A DNA stretch of 64,000 nucleotides from Zasmidium citrigriseum (taxonomy: Eukaryota > Ascomycota > Dothideomycetes > Mycosphaerellales > Mycosphaerellaceae): positions 186,001-250,000 of the forward strand of contig NHNW01000053.1 in NCBI GenBank assembly GCA_002786025.1, read 5' to 3'. Every line of letters starts with the position of its first letter. Position 1 is the first letter of the stretch. A program made the translations under genes and the position numbers. Below the pieces are notes generated by a model. The model was not told where the DNA came from. It made no database searches and worked only from the letters and a program-made list of their open reading frames with translations. Below are positions 21,333 through 31,056 of this stretch, piece after piece.

Positions 21333-22385
21333 ATGGTATCATCACCCTTCCTCAGACTCTCGGACGACCTCCTTCTCGAGCTGGTCGACTACATCCATAA
21401 CATCGAGGACTACATCAACCTCCGCTCAACATGCAAGAAGCTCCGCAGCGAACTTGAACCCGTCACGCCAAACACTATCCTACGATTAGCAGCGGCTCAG
21501 TCAAACGTCTTCTTTCGACCTTCGCCATACTTCCTCGTGGCTGCCACGGCCCGCGAACTAGGACAATGGGCACGACTTAACGAAGCAAATGAGAAGAAGC
21601 TCGCTTCGACACTTGAAAAGGGTATCGAAGGCCTTCTGGACCTGGCACTAATTCACTGCGGCCTGACCCTGGAGCGCATACGAGCACTGCACCTGATGCG
21701 GTTTTCCATCATCAACCCGGTCACGGACATTATCGACAAGTGTGTGGGCGAGCAGTGGTACCGGACTCCAGACTTCTGGAGTGGTGGAGTAAGCGATGCA
21801 TATACCATCAGCGCTGAAGCATCGGACACGCTCTTCCATCTTGCAATTTACGGTGAATTGTTTGGCCCGGACTTCGATGCCTTCCTGAATCAAGACACAC
21901 AATCTCGAAGGCTCAGCGTCGAGACTCGCTTGGAATATATCAAGTACTGCTTACCAGACTTTGCTTGTGTTGACTGTCAGAATGACGCCGCGGATATTGA
22001 AATGGCGGACGGAAGTATGGATCCCAGACGTGCTGTGAAGAAGACCGGGCCCTACGCCGAACAGCCAGATGGAAGCACCAGCTATGATCTAAACAACAAC
22101 ATAGCTCTCGTATGGGTCTTGCGGAGCTCTCGCTGGCGTCCTCATTGGAAAGAGGCTAGGGATCAGGCTGGTCCGTCATTTCAGGAAGACTTTGCGGATG
22201 AGTGGTGGTTCGAAGAAGACAATGGTCTAGATTGGAGGCAGCGTATGTGGGAATCCGTCATGGTATGTCAGGGGCTTGAAGGTTTGGGGATGATCAGGCC
22301 TGAGCTGAGAGAGGCGTGGATTCCCAAGATCAGGGAGTGGAGGGAGAAGATTACGGCAATTGAGAAGAAACCGGAGTGGATTTGA
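21333..22385 (+). CDS. F-box-like protein, function unknown
   Basis: A single exon encodes 350 residues from the first in-frame ATG. Residues 5-45 (LRLSDDLLLELVDYIHNIEDYINLRSTCKKLR in the sequence, cited here as LRLSDDLLLELVDYI and LRSTCKKLR) have the F-box pattern: L-x-x-L-P/S-x-x-L-L-x-x-I, then L-R-x-x-C-K-x-L. F-box proteins bind Skp1 and present substrates to a cullin-1 ubiquitin ligase. No leucine-rich repeats or WD40 repeats follow; the rest is mostly helical, rich in Trp toward the end (WWFEEDNGLDWRQRMWE), and not recognised. Such proteins are very numerous in filamentous ascomycetes. Substrate unknown. The F-box assignment is by pattern only. Confidence 0.7.
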   Translation: MVSSPFLRLSDDLLLELVDYIHNIEDYINLRSTCKKLRSELEPVTPNTILRLAAAQSNVFFRPSPYFLVAATARELGQWARLNEANEKKLASTLEKGIEGLLDLALIHCGLTLERIRALHLMRFSIINPVTDIIDKCVGEQWYRTPDFWSGGVSDAYTISAEASDTLFHLAIYGELFGPDFDAFLNQDTQSRRLSVETRLEYIKYCLPDFACVDCQNDAADIEMADGSMDPRRAVKKTGPYAEQPDGSTSYDLNNNIALVWVLRSSRWRPHWKEARDQAGPSFQEDFADEWWFEEDNGLDWRQRMWESVMVCQGLEGLGMIRPELREAWIPKIREWREKITAIEKKPEWI

Positions 22386-22681
22386 GTTGGCAGACAGGCT
22401 ACGCTCGAGTATCCGTTCTTACTAGGGGACTTGCGGATCTGTGGAAGCGGATATGTTGCTGGTACGTAGCGGTTCTGGATGGGCGTTTGCAATAACATCT
22501 CGCAGGAAAAAGCGGACCACCACCTTATCACTGAGAAGCAACAGGACGTCTATCCAACCGCACTCCGATTGACAACCCGAAAAAGTGTACTCCCGGACTC
22601 CATGCGTCCGAGCGGAACACTAATAAGTAGAAAAATGCTCATCCTCGACAAACTCACACCTCCAGCCTCCTCCAAAAGCCT

Positions 22682-23056
22682 CTACCGCCGCCCTGCCTCG
22701 TGCGCCCTCCTCCGATAATCCGACGCCTGCCTCGCAAGCTCTTGCGCACTGCGTTGAAGCGCATTCCCATCATCATTGGCCTTCCTCGCCAAGTTCATCA
22801 GCTCACTGTGCCTCTCCCTCGCCGCGACGAGCCGATGTTGCAAGGCGTCCCTCTTATTCATGTTCTGAGGACCGTGGCAGTTCTGGAGGTTACGTTTGAT
22901 GTTTTCAATGTCCTGTTTGATGGCGGTGGCTTGTTGGCTATGTCGGCCGCTGGCGGCTTTGGCTTGGCTGGATCGGTGTTGCTTTTGGTTGGCTTCGCGG
23001 TCGTAGGTTTCGGCGCGGCGGTAGCATTCGGCGGCGAATTGTTGGGCGGTTGGCAT
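22682..23056 (-). CDS. Small coiled-coil protein, unknown
   Basis: 124 residues from ATG at 23056 (MPTAQQFAAECYRRAE). The protein is almost wholly helical, rich in Ala, Arg, Gln, Glu and Asn, with heptad-like spacing through IKQDIENIKRNLQNCHG and the following segment, so a coiled coil is likely. No signal peptide or membrane segment is present. No family is recognised. Composition and the sharp end of the frame argue for a real gene, but there is no homology evidence. Confidence 0.45.
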   Translation of the reverse strand: MPTAQQFAAECYRRAETYDREANQKQHRSSQAKAASGRHSQQATAIKQDIENIKRNLQNCHGPQNMNKRDALQHRLVAARERHSELMNLARKANDDGNALQRSAQELARQASDYRRRAHEAGRR

Positions 23057-23747
23057 TTTGAGAGTGACCGTGAAGGTGATGACCGAGAAGTAGGCTTTGG
23101 ACAGGTAGAGAGGCGGGACGAACGGGGGCACGGCGTACTTATGGACGATGAGGCTCAAGCCTAGTCTGACCTTTTTCTGTCAGGGCCGGTGAGTGTTTCT
23201 GCGCTACCCAATGGCGGCCTCTCAAGGCATATTCGAGCTGCCTGGAAGATGGGCTGTACAGAGCTATTAGCCACTCAGATGGAGCTGTGGAGGCACCGCC
23301 CACTGTCCTCAGCCTTAGAGGATCGAATTCGATAAAGCTTGTCCAAGCCATCTTGTAGAGCTGCCGCCATGGCGCAGTCATGTGGTTGAGAGTTCATGCG
23401 GGATGCATCTGAAATAAGAGCAGGTGGTTCAGGCAAGGTTGCGAAGGGTAGTTGTAGTGTAATCGACAGTATGTTTGAAAACCCTCCACAAGAGAACGGG
23501 ATTGAATCATGACCTGCTCGAGGACGTACTGACGCTACGAATTGACAGCCCGGAACGATGCACTGTCAGCGACCAGACCCGAAAGCAATTTCTATTCCAT
23601 CTATACCTACCTTTTCATGTCTCGCATGAATTTCGGGCCCGGAAAGTTCATCGCGCGTGCACGTCGCGTTCCCTGAACTCTGTTCTATTTACCCGCACTC
23701 ATCAACATCAACCTCACCTCTGACAACCTTATCGTCAGTATACTACA
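23057..23747. other. Intergenic region
   Basis: Divergent flank between the coiled-coil gene and the acidic nuclear-type protein. No gene, repeat or RNA is supported. Confidence 0.4.
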
Positions 23748-24653
23748 ATGGCAGAACCGCCGCCCGTAAAACGGCGACGCGAGGACGAGCTCGACAGCTC
23801 ACAACTCCAAGACACAAGCAATGGAGCCAGCACATCCATTCCCCCGGCTCCACTCCCCCAATTCATCTACGGTCCCAGCCAGCCCTTTCCTCTCCCTGAA
23901 GTCCCTCCTATCGAGACCATGGTCTCATCCCTCTCCGACGTTCACGTCCGCGCCATGCTAGCCGTCCTCGCCGAGCGCGACACCTCCCGCCTCGCGCTCT
24001 CCATGCTAATGGACCAATACACCACGCTCATCAACACCGAACGCGCCAAGGTCATAAACTTCGACCACTACAGCAAAGACGCCTGGTACACGCTCAACAA
24101 GAGCTACTACACCAAACTCAGCGGCTCGAAACAGTACGACGCCTCCTGGGATGCCAAAGCCGAAGTCACGGGTTGCATCAAAGCCATCGCGGAGAAGACG
24201 AAACCGGAGAGCTCCTACGGCACGAAACTCTCCGCGCTGGAGACTTTGCGGAAGATTGGCAAGACGGTCCTTTTGTCGACGGGGGATTGTTTGACTTCTG
24301 AGGTTAGGAAGCAGTTTGCTTATGATCATTGTTTGGAGGACTCGATGGTGGGGATTTTGGAGGGGATGAGTGTTGAAGAGAGGATTGCGGCGGGGAGGAA
24401 TGTTTCGGAGGTTGGGAAGCCGGATCTTCTGGAGAAGGTTAGGTGGGTGCATGGAGCGGGAAAGGGGTATTGTATTTTCAAGGGTTTGAATGATGCGGTG
24501 TGGTATTTGGAGGGTGGCGACGAGGAGGATGAAGAGAATGAAGAAGAGGAGGCGGTGGGGGATGACGAGGATGAGGAGGAAGATGAAGTGGCTGCGCCTG
24601 TCTCACGGCCTTCGAAAGGACAGCCCGTCGTTATTGACCTTCTAGATGATTGA
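23748..24653 (+). CDS. Acidic-tailed putative nuclear protein, unknown
   Basis: A single exon encodes 301 residues. The N terminus has a basic cluster VKRRRED that could act as a nuclear localisation signal, then a Pro-rich stretch. Residues 55-220 form a helical domain (VRAMLAVLAERDTSRLALSM, DHYSKDAWYTLNK, LETLRKIGKTVL). The last 55 residues are highly acidic (runs of Glu and Asp) and end in VVIDLLDD. The basic N terminus followed by a helical domain is superficially like the proteasome tether Cut8/Sts1, but I cannot match its motifs, so no function is given. Codon use shifts along the gene, C-ending before about 24230 and more T/G-rich after. The 3' end is duplicated downstream. Confidence 0.7.
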   Translation: MAEPPPVKRRREDELDSSQLQDTSNGASTSIPPAPLPQFIYGPSQPFPLPEVPPIETMVSSLSDVHVRAMLAVLAERDTSRLALSMLMDQYTTLINTERAKVINFDHYSKDAWYTLNKSYYTKLSGSKQYDASWDAKAEVTGCIKAIAEKTKPESSYGTKLSALETLRKIGKTVLLSTGDCLTSEVRKQFAYDHCLEDSMVGILEGMSVEERIAAGRNVSEVGKPDLLEKVRWVHGAGKGYCIFKGLNDAVWYLEGGDEEDEENEEEEAVGDDEDEEEDEVAAPVSRPSKGQPVVIDLLDD

Positions 24654-25175
24654 GAAGTTTGGTCTTTGTGAGTGCGATTCAAGAGATACTGATTTGCTTC
24701 CACTCCGTCTCCGACTAAAGGCCCTGGAGTTCCGCAAGTCAGTCGCCACCGAGATGCCTTCTTATCCCTCGCAAGTCGACCAGTCCTTCGTCTCTCCTTC
24801 TGAGAGGTCACGAGCTTTTACTTTCTCCGAGATGCCTGGGATGGATTGACGTCGGACAATGACGAGGAGGCGCAAGCTGGTCATGAAGACGAGAGCGAAG
24901 ACGTAGACAAAGCTGCTTCTGTCTCACAACACTCCAATGGAAAGGGTTACGTTGTCGATTTACTGGACGATTGAGGCCTCTCGCCACCGGCAATTCGATT
25001 CTAGACACCCGAAATTCCCCAGATCTGATAACGAATCCTTACCAGTCTCCACCCCGACATCGAACGCCCTGCGAACATGCAAGTCACTCGCTACCGAGAT
25101 GCTTTCTCATCCCTCGGAAACCAGCAAAGAATCCTTCGCGTAGAATGACAGCTTTTCTAATAGGTCACAAGCAGT
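24557..25175 (+). repeat. Imperfect tandem duplication of a gene 3' end
   Basis: Unit A (about 24557-24825) is the acidic 3' end of the preceding gene plus its 3' flank. Unit B (about 24853-25175) repeats it in the same order. The coding end GDDEDEEEDEV...VVIDLLDD-stop of A is echoed by a frame in B reading DNDEEAQAG...GYVVDLLDD-stop; the two stops (24651 and 24972) are 321 bp apart. In the flank, GCCCTGGAGTTCCGCAAGTC at 24721 matches GCCCTGCGAACATGCAAGTC at 25066, and CACCGAGATGC recurs in both. B has no start and its frame upstream is closed, so it is a decayed partial copy. Indels make the period vary from 321 to about 345 bp. Confidence 0.8.
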
Positions 25176-26168
25176 TTTCCTTGGCTCTGCATTAGCGTTG
25201 CGATCGACATTCGGAGAAGCGCACTACAAGGGCCAAATTCGTCCAGATTAGGAAGGTACGAAATTTATAGCAGAGGGCCTTGATAGGCAGGGTCACATTC
25301 CTCCACCTACATTTCTGCAAGGCGTCCAACTCGTCTGGATGCCCGTTCCTCGGAGGATTTGGTGGGTCGGGAGTGTTGGCGATCGGCGAAGGAGCTTTTG
25401 AGTGTGTGAATATGTCCGATGGGCTTGGCTTTGAAGATGGGAGGATTCGGTGTGCGTGGGTGTCGGCCTTGGCCTTTTTCTTATATTGCATTCGGTACTG
25501 TACTTACCAAGCTAATCATTGTGTAGATCGGTCCCGTCTCGGCTCCTGCTACTGTGATGAACGATCGACAGAGCAGCCGTTGCTAAGCTTTGCCCTGCAG
25601 GGCTTGTCACATGTCTTCCAACAGAGAAGAGCTACCCGCGTACTGGAAGGAAATTCCCTAAATTGGGATGAAGCTCCGATGTGCTGCTCGCTCGAGAAGG
25701 TTGTCGGCCGAGCCGCCGTGGACGCTATAGCCCCTTGAGGATGCCGACTGAGCTGCCATGGGCACCCAACAACCCGGGAAAGCTCTTGTGGACTGGACAG
25801 GAGGTCGTTGAAGGTGTTCGGCTGCTCATCGACAAGCGTTTCCTGACATTAGCCCTCGGAGCTGCTGCTTGCCGCCCTCTCATGTGCGACCTCACAGGCT
25901 CATGCGGAAGCACTGTGATGGCTGTCGGTGTCTCCAAGGTCAAGGCCAATGCTCCTCCACTCCACCCACCATCCGGAGAGCCTTTCGAAGCGTCGACGGT
26001 GCCCATTCGGGCGTTACATCGTTCGAAGAGCGCCTTCAGAAGGTGACATGGCTCTCGGGCCTGCACGTTCAGAGTAGTGGGTTGGATGGACGAGCAAGAG
26101 TATAAGAATGCCCTCACAGCATTTCGAAGAGATGCTCATCCCAGCATCGCCACTCCCATATCTTTAAT
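25176..26168. other. Intergenic region, glucanase promoter
   Basis: Overlapping frames on both strands (for example 25681-26046 plus and 25725-26117 minus) lack domains. A short TATAAG at 26100, about 70 bp before the glucanase ATG, could be a TATA element. Confidence 0.4.
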
Positions 26169-27569
26169 ATGCAGTATCGATTCCTTTCCCTGGCCCTGGC
26201 GGCTAGCACTGTCAACGCTTGGCTGCCACAAGATGACTCCCACTACCTCGAAGCCTTCAACCAGACAGCTCGCTTCGAGAAGCTGGGCAAGCGTTTCGAG
26301 CCCTCTCTCCCAAGCGGCGTGACCAAGATCCGAGGTGTCAACTTTGGATCATGGCTCATCTCGGAGCCCTTCTTCATGAGGGACACTTGGTGCGTTGAAT
26401 GCTCTTCAGGCTGATTTTGACAGCCGCTGACGTATCGACAGGAGCAAGATGGGCTGCGGTAGCTCGGCTTCGGAGTTCGACTGTATGAATGATCACTACA
26501 AGGGCAGCAACCGCGCCGCAGGCAACACTGCCTTTGCCAACCATTGGCGGGACTGGATCAACCCAGCTACCGTGCAGTCTGTTCACGATGTTGGCTTGAA
26601 CACCATCCGTATCCCAATTGGCTACTGGTCTTACAAGGATATCGTTGATACCAGCAGCGAGCCGTTCGCTGATCCGGGACCGATGTTGACATATCTCGAT
26701 GCTGTGGTGCAGAAGGCGAAGGACCTGGGCATGTACGTGATCATCGTAAGTTCAAACCAAGGCCCTTGCAGTAAGGAACAAAGAGCTGACACATCTCAAA
26801 GGACTTCCACGGAGCACCCGGAGGCCAGCAAGAAGACGTCTTCACAGGCCAAAACAACCACCCCGCCGGCTTCTTCACCAACTACAATTTCGGCCGAGCC
26901 GAGAAGTGGCTCTCATGGATGACAAACCGCATCCACACCAACTCCGCCTACTCCAACGTCGGCATGATCGAAGTCTTGAACGAGCCAGTCTCGCAACACG
27001 ATGCCAACAACCGTTACCCAGCTCCCGGCGAAGTCCCTGGCTTGATCCAGACATATTACCCAGCCGCACTGAAGGCCGTCCGTGACGCCGAGTCTTCACT
27101 GGGTGTCGCCGACAGCAAGAAGCTTCACGTCCAGTTCATGTCTAGCAAGTGGCTCTCCGGCGATCCAAGAACCACAGCCGCCGTCCAGAACGACCCGATG
27201 ACCGGCTACGACGACCACAACTATATCGGTTTTGGCGTCTCGGACAACAGCAACAAGTACCAGCTCATGCACTCCGCCTGCTCCGACTCCCGTGTTGTCA
27301 ACGGCGAGGACTTTGAGATCACCGGCGAATGGAGCATGACCTCTTCCGTCGACAAGAACGATGGCGACTGGTTCAAGATGTGGTTCACCGCTCAGCAGCA
27401 GTTGTACGAGAAGCCTGGTATGGATGGCTGGATCTTCTGGACCTGGAAGACGGAGCTTAATGATCCCCGCTGGACGTATTCGTATGCGACGTACTTGAAC
27501 TATGTCCCGACTGATGCGGCGGGCTTGGAGAATAATGTCTATCAGGATGTTTGCTCGGGGTATAGATAG
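26169..27569 (+). CDS. Secreted exo-beta-1,3-glucanase, GH5
   Basis: Three exons (26169-26389, 26442-26745, 26802-27569) give 430 residues. A signal peptide (MQYRFLSLALAASTVNA) precedes the mature enzyme. GH5 landmarks are in order: IRGVNFGSWL, NTIRIPIGYW, DFHGAPGGQ, and IEVLNEPVS, whose Glu is the acid/base. The second catalytic Glu, the nucleophile, is probably in EITGEWSM; WIFWTWK follows. The family (GH5 subfamily 9, Exg1/Exg2 type) removes glucose from the non-reducing ends of beta-1,3-glucan and remodels the cell wall. No GPI signal or membrane helix is seen, so the enzyme is probably free or only loosely wall-bound. Splicing places DFHGAPGG directly after YVIID? the junction reads MYVII then DFHG. 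Both introns have canonical ends. Confidence 0.93.
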
Positions 27570-28337
27570 AGTTGAGGATTGTGCTCAGGCGTAGATCTAT
27601 CCCGAATCGAAAGGTTATGCTCAACCCGTGGTATTTTGTCGGCTGCTCATCCTCTGAATTCCACGACAAAACGTTCGAAGAGCAGCTTCAACGATTGTCT
27701 TCCGGTTTTCAGCTGACGTATTGGTGCATGTTTAGATGTCCCTGGGTCAATGTTTTGCATGACGGCCGCGAGCGTGAGCTTAGAAGATTGATTCTGGATT
27801 GAGTTTCAAAGCGTGCCCTTTCATTTGATAGACATCGGCGCCTGACGAAATCTCTCTGAATATGTCTGCGGTCCGTAAAGCTCGAGTGAAGTGTGTCGTG
27901 GATGCTGGGTAACATGAGATGTTGATGAGAACATGGTCCGATATTTGGGTGCAAGTTGCCGGAAGGGAGTAGTCGGAAAGCCTGGAGGTCCGGCTACATG
28001 TTTTTCGCTCGGCCACGAGACATCATTGATTTCTTCCAGGCAATGATACCATCGGTGACCAATTAAGGTTTCGAAGTCTGCCGAGAGGTGATTTCAGTCT
28101 TCCACAGGGATGTGGCCAATCCTGTACTGAGCCGAGACAGCATCGATTCGTATGTGCAACACAGAATGAAGCGATCTGCAGGTCACCGCCCATCCATGAC
28201 CATTACCAGCTGCACAACACTTGCTCGAGTGCCACAGCAAGAGTACGATGCTGATGGGATCCAAATGGCAAGGCGCCGAGCCTTGGATCCCCAAGAATGA
28301 GCCAAACTCGACACTCCCCTGCACATCTGGCCCATCC
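27570..28337. other. Intergenic region
   Basis: Convergent 3' flanks of the glucanase and the NTF2-like gene. Short frames only; none is supported. Confidence 0.4.
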
Positions 28338-28817
28338 TCAATCCACCCTCGAATCAAACTCATTCCCGGGCTCAGGCATGCTCTGCATATCACTCACCCA
28401 CCAACACTTCCACATCCCATCCTCCCTCCGCCACTTGAACTCGGTAAAAATCTGCAGATTGATCCCCAAGGTCCCCGTAAGTATCAGCGTCATGAACACG
28501 CTCGCCCGCCCCAGGTGCTCCGAAACCGTCGAGCTCGTTTCGAGGACTTTGTAGCATGTACCGGGATTCTGCTTTGTGAGTTGGATCCACACTTGTCTTT
28601 GCTCTTCGAAGGGAATGGCTTTGGCAGGTTCGGTGCCTTTGTACATCAAGTCGGGTGAGAGATGGGCTTTGACTTCTTGGGCTGACGGGCTGGTGAATTC
28701 GAAGTCCTTGTCGTTGAACATGGCTGCTACTGCACGGGTCAGGCGTTCTAATCTTGTGCCGGAAGGTTCATCGTCGTCATAGTCGGTCAATGTGGTCGGA
28801 TTGTTGTCGGGTTTCAT
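28338..28817 (-). CDS. NTF2/SnoaL-like small protein, unknown
   Basis: A single exon encodes 159 residues. The pattern is that of an NTF2-like cone: helices at the N terminus (LERLTRAVAAMFND), a strand-helix section with HLSPDLMYKG, then long beta strands ending in TEFKWRREDGMWKCWWVSDMQS. The closing strand with W-K-x-x-W-W is usual in SnoaL-like and DUF4440-like proteins. Such proteins bind or convert small ligands, or act as dimeric scaffolds. There is no signal peptide. Function cannot be inferred, and it is not obviously tied to the secondary-metabolite genes 2.2 kb further right. Confidence 0.6.
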   Translation of the reverse strand: MKPDNNPTTLTDYDDDEPSGTRLERLTRAVAAMFNDKDFEFTSPSAQEVKAHLSPDLMYKGTEPAKAIPFEEQRQVWIQLTKQNPGTCYKVLETSSTVSEHLGRASVFMTLILTGTLGINLQIFTEFKWRREDGMWKCWWVSDMQSMPEPGNEFDSRVD

Positions 28818-30021
28818 CGTGAGAGTCCTTCAAGCCTGCTCCGAGGACATTGTCGCTGAGAGAAGGTTCTTGTCTGCAGTAGCTTCTTCAGCGCTTGGCA
28901 TCTGATATTATGCAAAGTACCTTGCCAGAGAAGAGTCGTGTGAAGGGCTTGCAAACTCGACATAGCTAACAGCAAAATGTAAAGTTCATCCTACTATGGC
29001 GTCATCCATTTGTCCCCGCGGCCTTCAAAACTGTTACAGTCTGGTCAACAATGTTACTAGTTTCGCATTCTTGGTGCGTATGTGCGCCAGCGCTGATTCG
29101 CCTACTCGATCCACAGGAAGGGCACGAGGTTGTTGGAGGATTGGTCCAACTGTACGGAGCGGAGGTGCTGGTCTCGCGTGAGGTGCGTGCCATCAGCCGT
29201 CAGGGGAGGAGCTGCTTCAAATGTGTGCCGAATGCGATGAGCCTGAAGGTCGAGTGAAATCAAACCTGATGAAGCCAGTCTCCAAGTTCTCGCTCCGTGC
29301 TATGCCACCCCCGCCGATGCAAATGCCGCTGTCTTCACCCATCACTCACATTACATGCCTTTCTCTTCCGCCGCTTGAGCTCGTGCTTGACACCCGACAA
29401 TCGAGGAAGTGGGCGGAGTCGTGGAAAGAGGGCGGCTATCTGAAATGTCACTGTGGTTTGGAGAGCGGACATGGGAGCGGTTTTATTTGAGTGTGGAGTT
29501 GAAACGAATTCTTTCTTTGCGATTCTGGCCTGCGGGTGGCGACTGTACCATCGCTGTCGGGAAATCGATTCCCAAGTGCGAGCTTTGTGGCGAGGAGTCT
29601 CTTGATGATTGAGAAGGCGGACGCTGAGGTTTAGCCAGGCGCTGGAGATGATGAAGGCGCAAAAGCTGCCGTCGCTGAGAAGTGAAGTGAGCGGTGCCGG
29701 CCAGCAGTCATGCCAAGCCCACAATCGATACACCTACAAAATCGGCGGAGAAGTCGAAGGCGGCGGTGCTGTCTGACAGAGTATCGAGCCCGCTGGCTGT
29801 CGAGATAGCGTGTATGCTGAATGTCGCTGCCGCGATGTTTCGACTGATCTGATGGCTTCCGTTCCGCCGCGGTTGATGCTGGCGGCGCCGTCGCAATTTG
29901 GTGAGTCGAGGCCGGTCGCAGAGCTCGTTTGAAAGCGGTATGGTATGGAGTCAAATGAAGTCGGAGCCCATTCTTCTCCAGTGCCCGGCGATGGCCAGAC
30001 AGTCTGATGAAAAAGGTGATG
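28818..30021. other. Intergenic region without protein genes
   Basis: Short frames only. A stretch at about 29660-29841, read on the minus strand, has faint ordered similarity to the U2 RNA gene beside it (see findings). No other RNA or repeat is called. Confidence 0.4.
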
Positions 30022-30208
30022 TTCGCGTCAGCTGGAGGCAGTGCAATACCAGCGACACGGTGCCCTGCGACATAGGCAAGCCCAGCGGCCGCAGGACCGG
30101 TGCCAAAAATAAGAATAATCTTGAATGTCGCCGTAGCGACGTTTCAGAGATTAAACTGAAAAGAACAGATACTACACTTGATCTAAGCCAACTAGAAGAG
30201 AGTCAGTA
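30022..30208 (-). ncRNA. U2 spliceosomal snRNA
   Basis: On the minus strand, the branch-site recognition region GATCAAGTGTAGTATCTG (about 30164-30181) and the following stem-loop II (GTTCTTTTCAGTTTAATC and onward) are intact and match the most conserved part of U2. Further along are an Sm site (TTATTTTTGG, about 30102-30112) and stem-loop IV (CTGGTATTGCACTGCCTCCAG, 30032-30052), whose stem extends to 10 bp with one bulged U. U2 pairs with the intron branch site and with U6 in the spliceosome; loop IV binds U2A'/U2B''. The 5' end is near 30208 and the 3' end near 30022; both are estimated. Stem-loop I departs from the usual GCC-TTTT-GGC, reading TCTAGTTGGCTTAGA. Confidence 0.9.
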
Positions 30209-31056
30209 GATAATCGTGTTGAAGAGGCTGATGGTACTTACAAGGCAAACTGTGATGGTTGTTAGCAGGTGTCGCCAAAATGTAGGGGTCAAGAAGGGAG
30301 ACTTGCGAGAGCTAAAGAGGAAAGGAAGGAAGAGGACCTCGAAAATTTACTTATACCCGCGCGGCCGTTGTGCGGCGCTAGTCTTATCACGCAGCCGCAT
30401 GAGGCAGGTCTACCGACGGTCACCTGATGAGGAAGGCGCGTGGGTGACTCACGTGACGCAAGTGAATGTATGCCTCAGGCAAAACTTTCCGGACTTCACT
30501 TCCGCGCACATGCAAACTCCTCAGTCGCTCGGCGGCACTGATATGGTAGCAACCAGAACCATTGCATACTGTCAGCAGACAAGACCTCCGTGACCGAACT
30601 GAATAGGGGCTCCTACCAAGACGGGTCTACTCGCGCGTACGGCTTTGCTCGCCAGAAATCCGAAGAGCAGGTAACCTGTTGAGCAGTGTCAAATTGCGGT
30701 TTCTCATGAAGTCGTCGTTCTACTTATACGTTGATTTGGATACCAGAGAGTCGTAATTCCCTGAATCGCGATATTTGTGAGCTGTCTCTGCAGAACACTG
30801 GGACTGCAAGGCAATCAATGTCACTCAAAACCACGCAAAGCCTTTGAAGGTAATGAGAAAGCTTCCACGACTACGACCATTCCTTGAAGCAGTCATTCAA
30901 GATCGACGTCGGACAACTGCGCAAGCATGCCATCAAGGAGTATGATTTGGCTCTTCCGAACTACGGAAACCATCCACGTTCGCCATCTTTTTGCTAGAAG
31001 GCTCTTCTCTGTGACCTATGAATTTTGTGCGATAGCCACAACTGCTTTCACACCGA
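30209..31056. other. Intergenic region: U2 promoter side and NRPS 3' flank
   Basis: The U2 promoter should lie at its left end on the minus strand. An open frame at 30216-30593 has no gene-like features. Nothing else is seen. Confidence 0.4.

Noticed and set aside
23748..24653. Cut8/Sts1 proteasome tether
   Set aside because: Only the general layout (basic start, helical domain) is similar; conserved Cut8 motifs were not found.
25681..26117. Overlapping long frames on both strands before the glucanase
   Set aside because: Mutual shadows in GC-rich sequence; neither has a domain or plausible composition.
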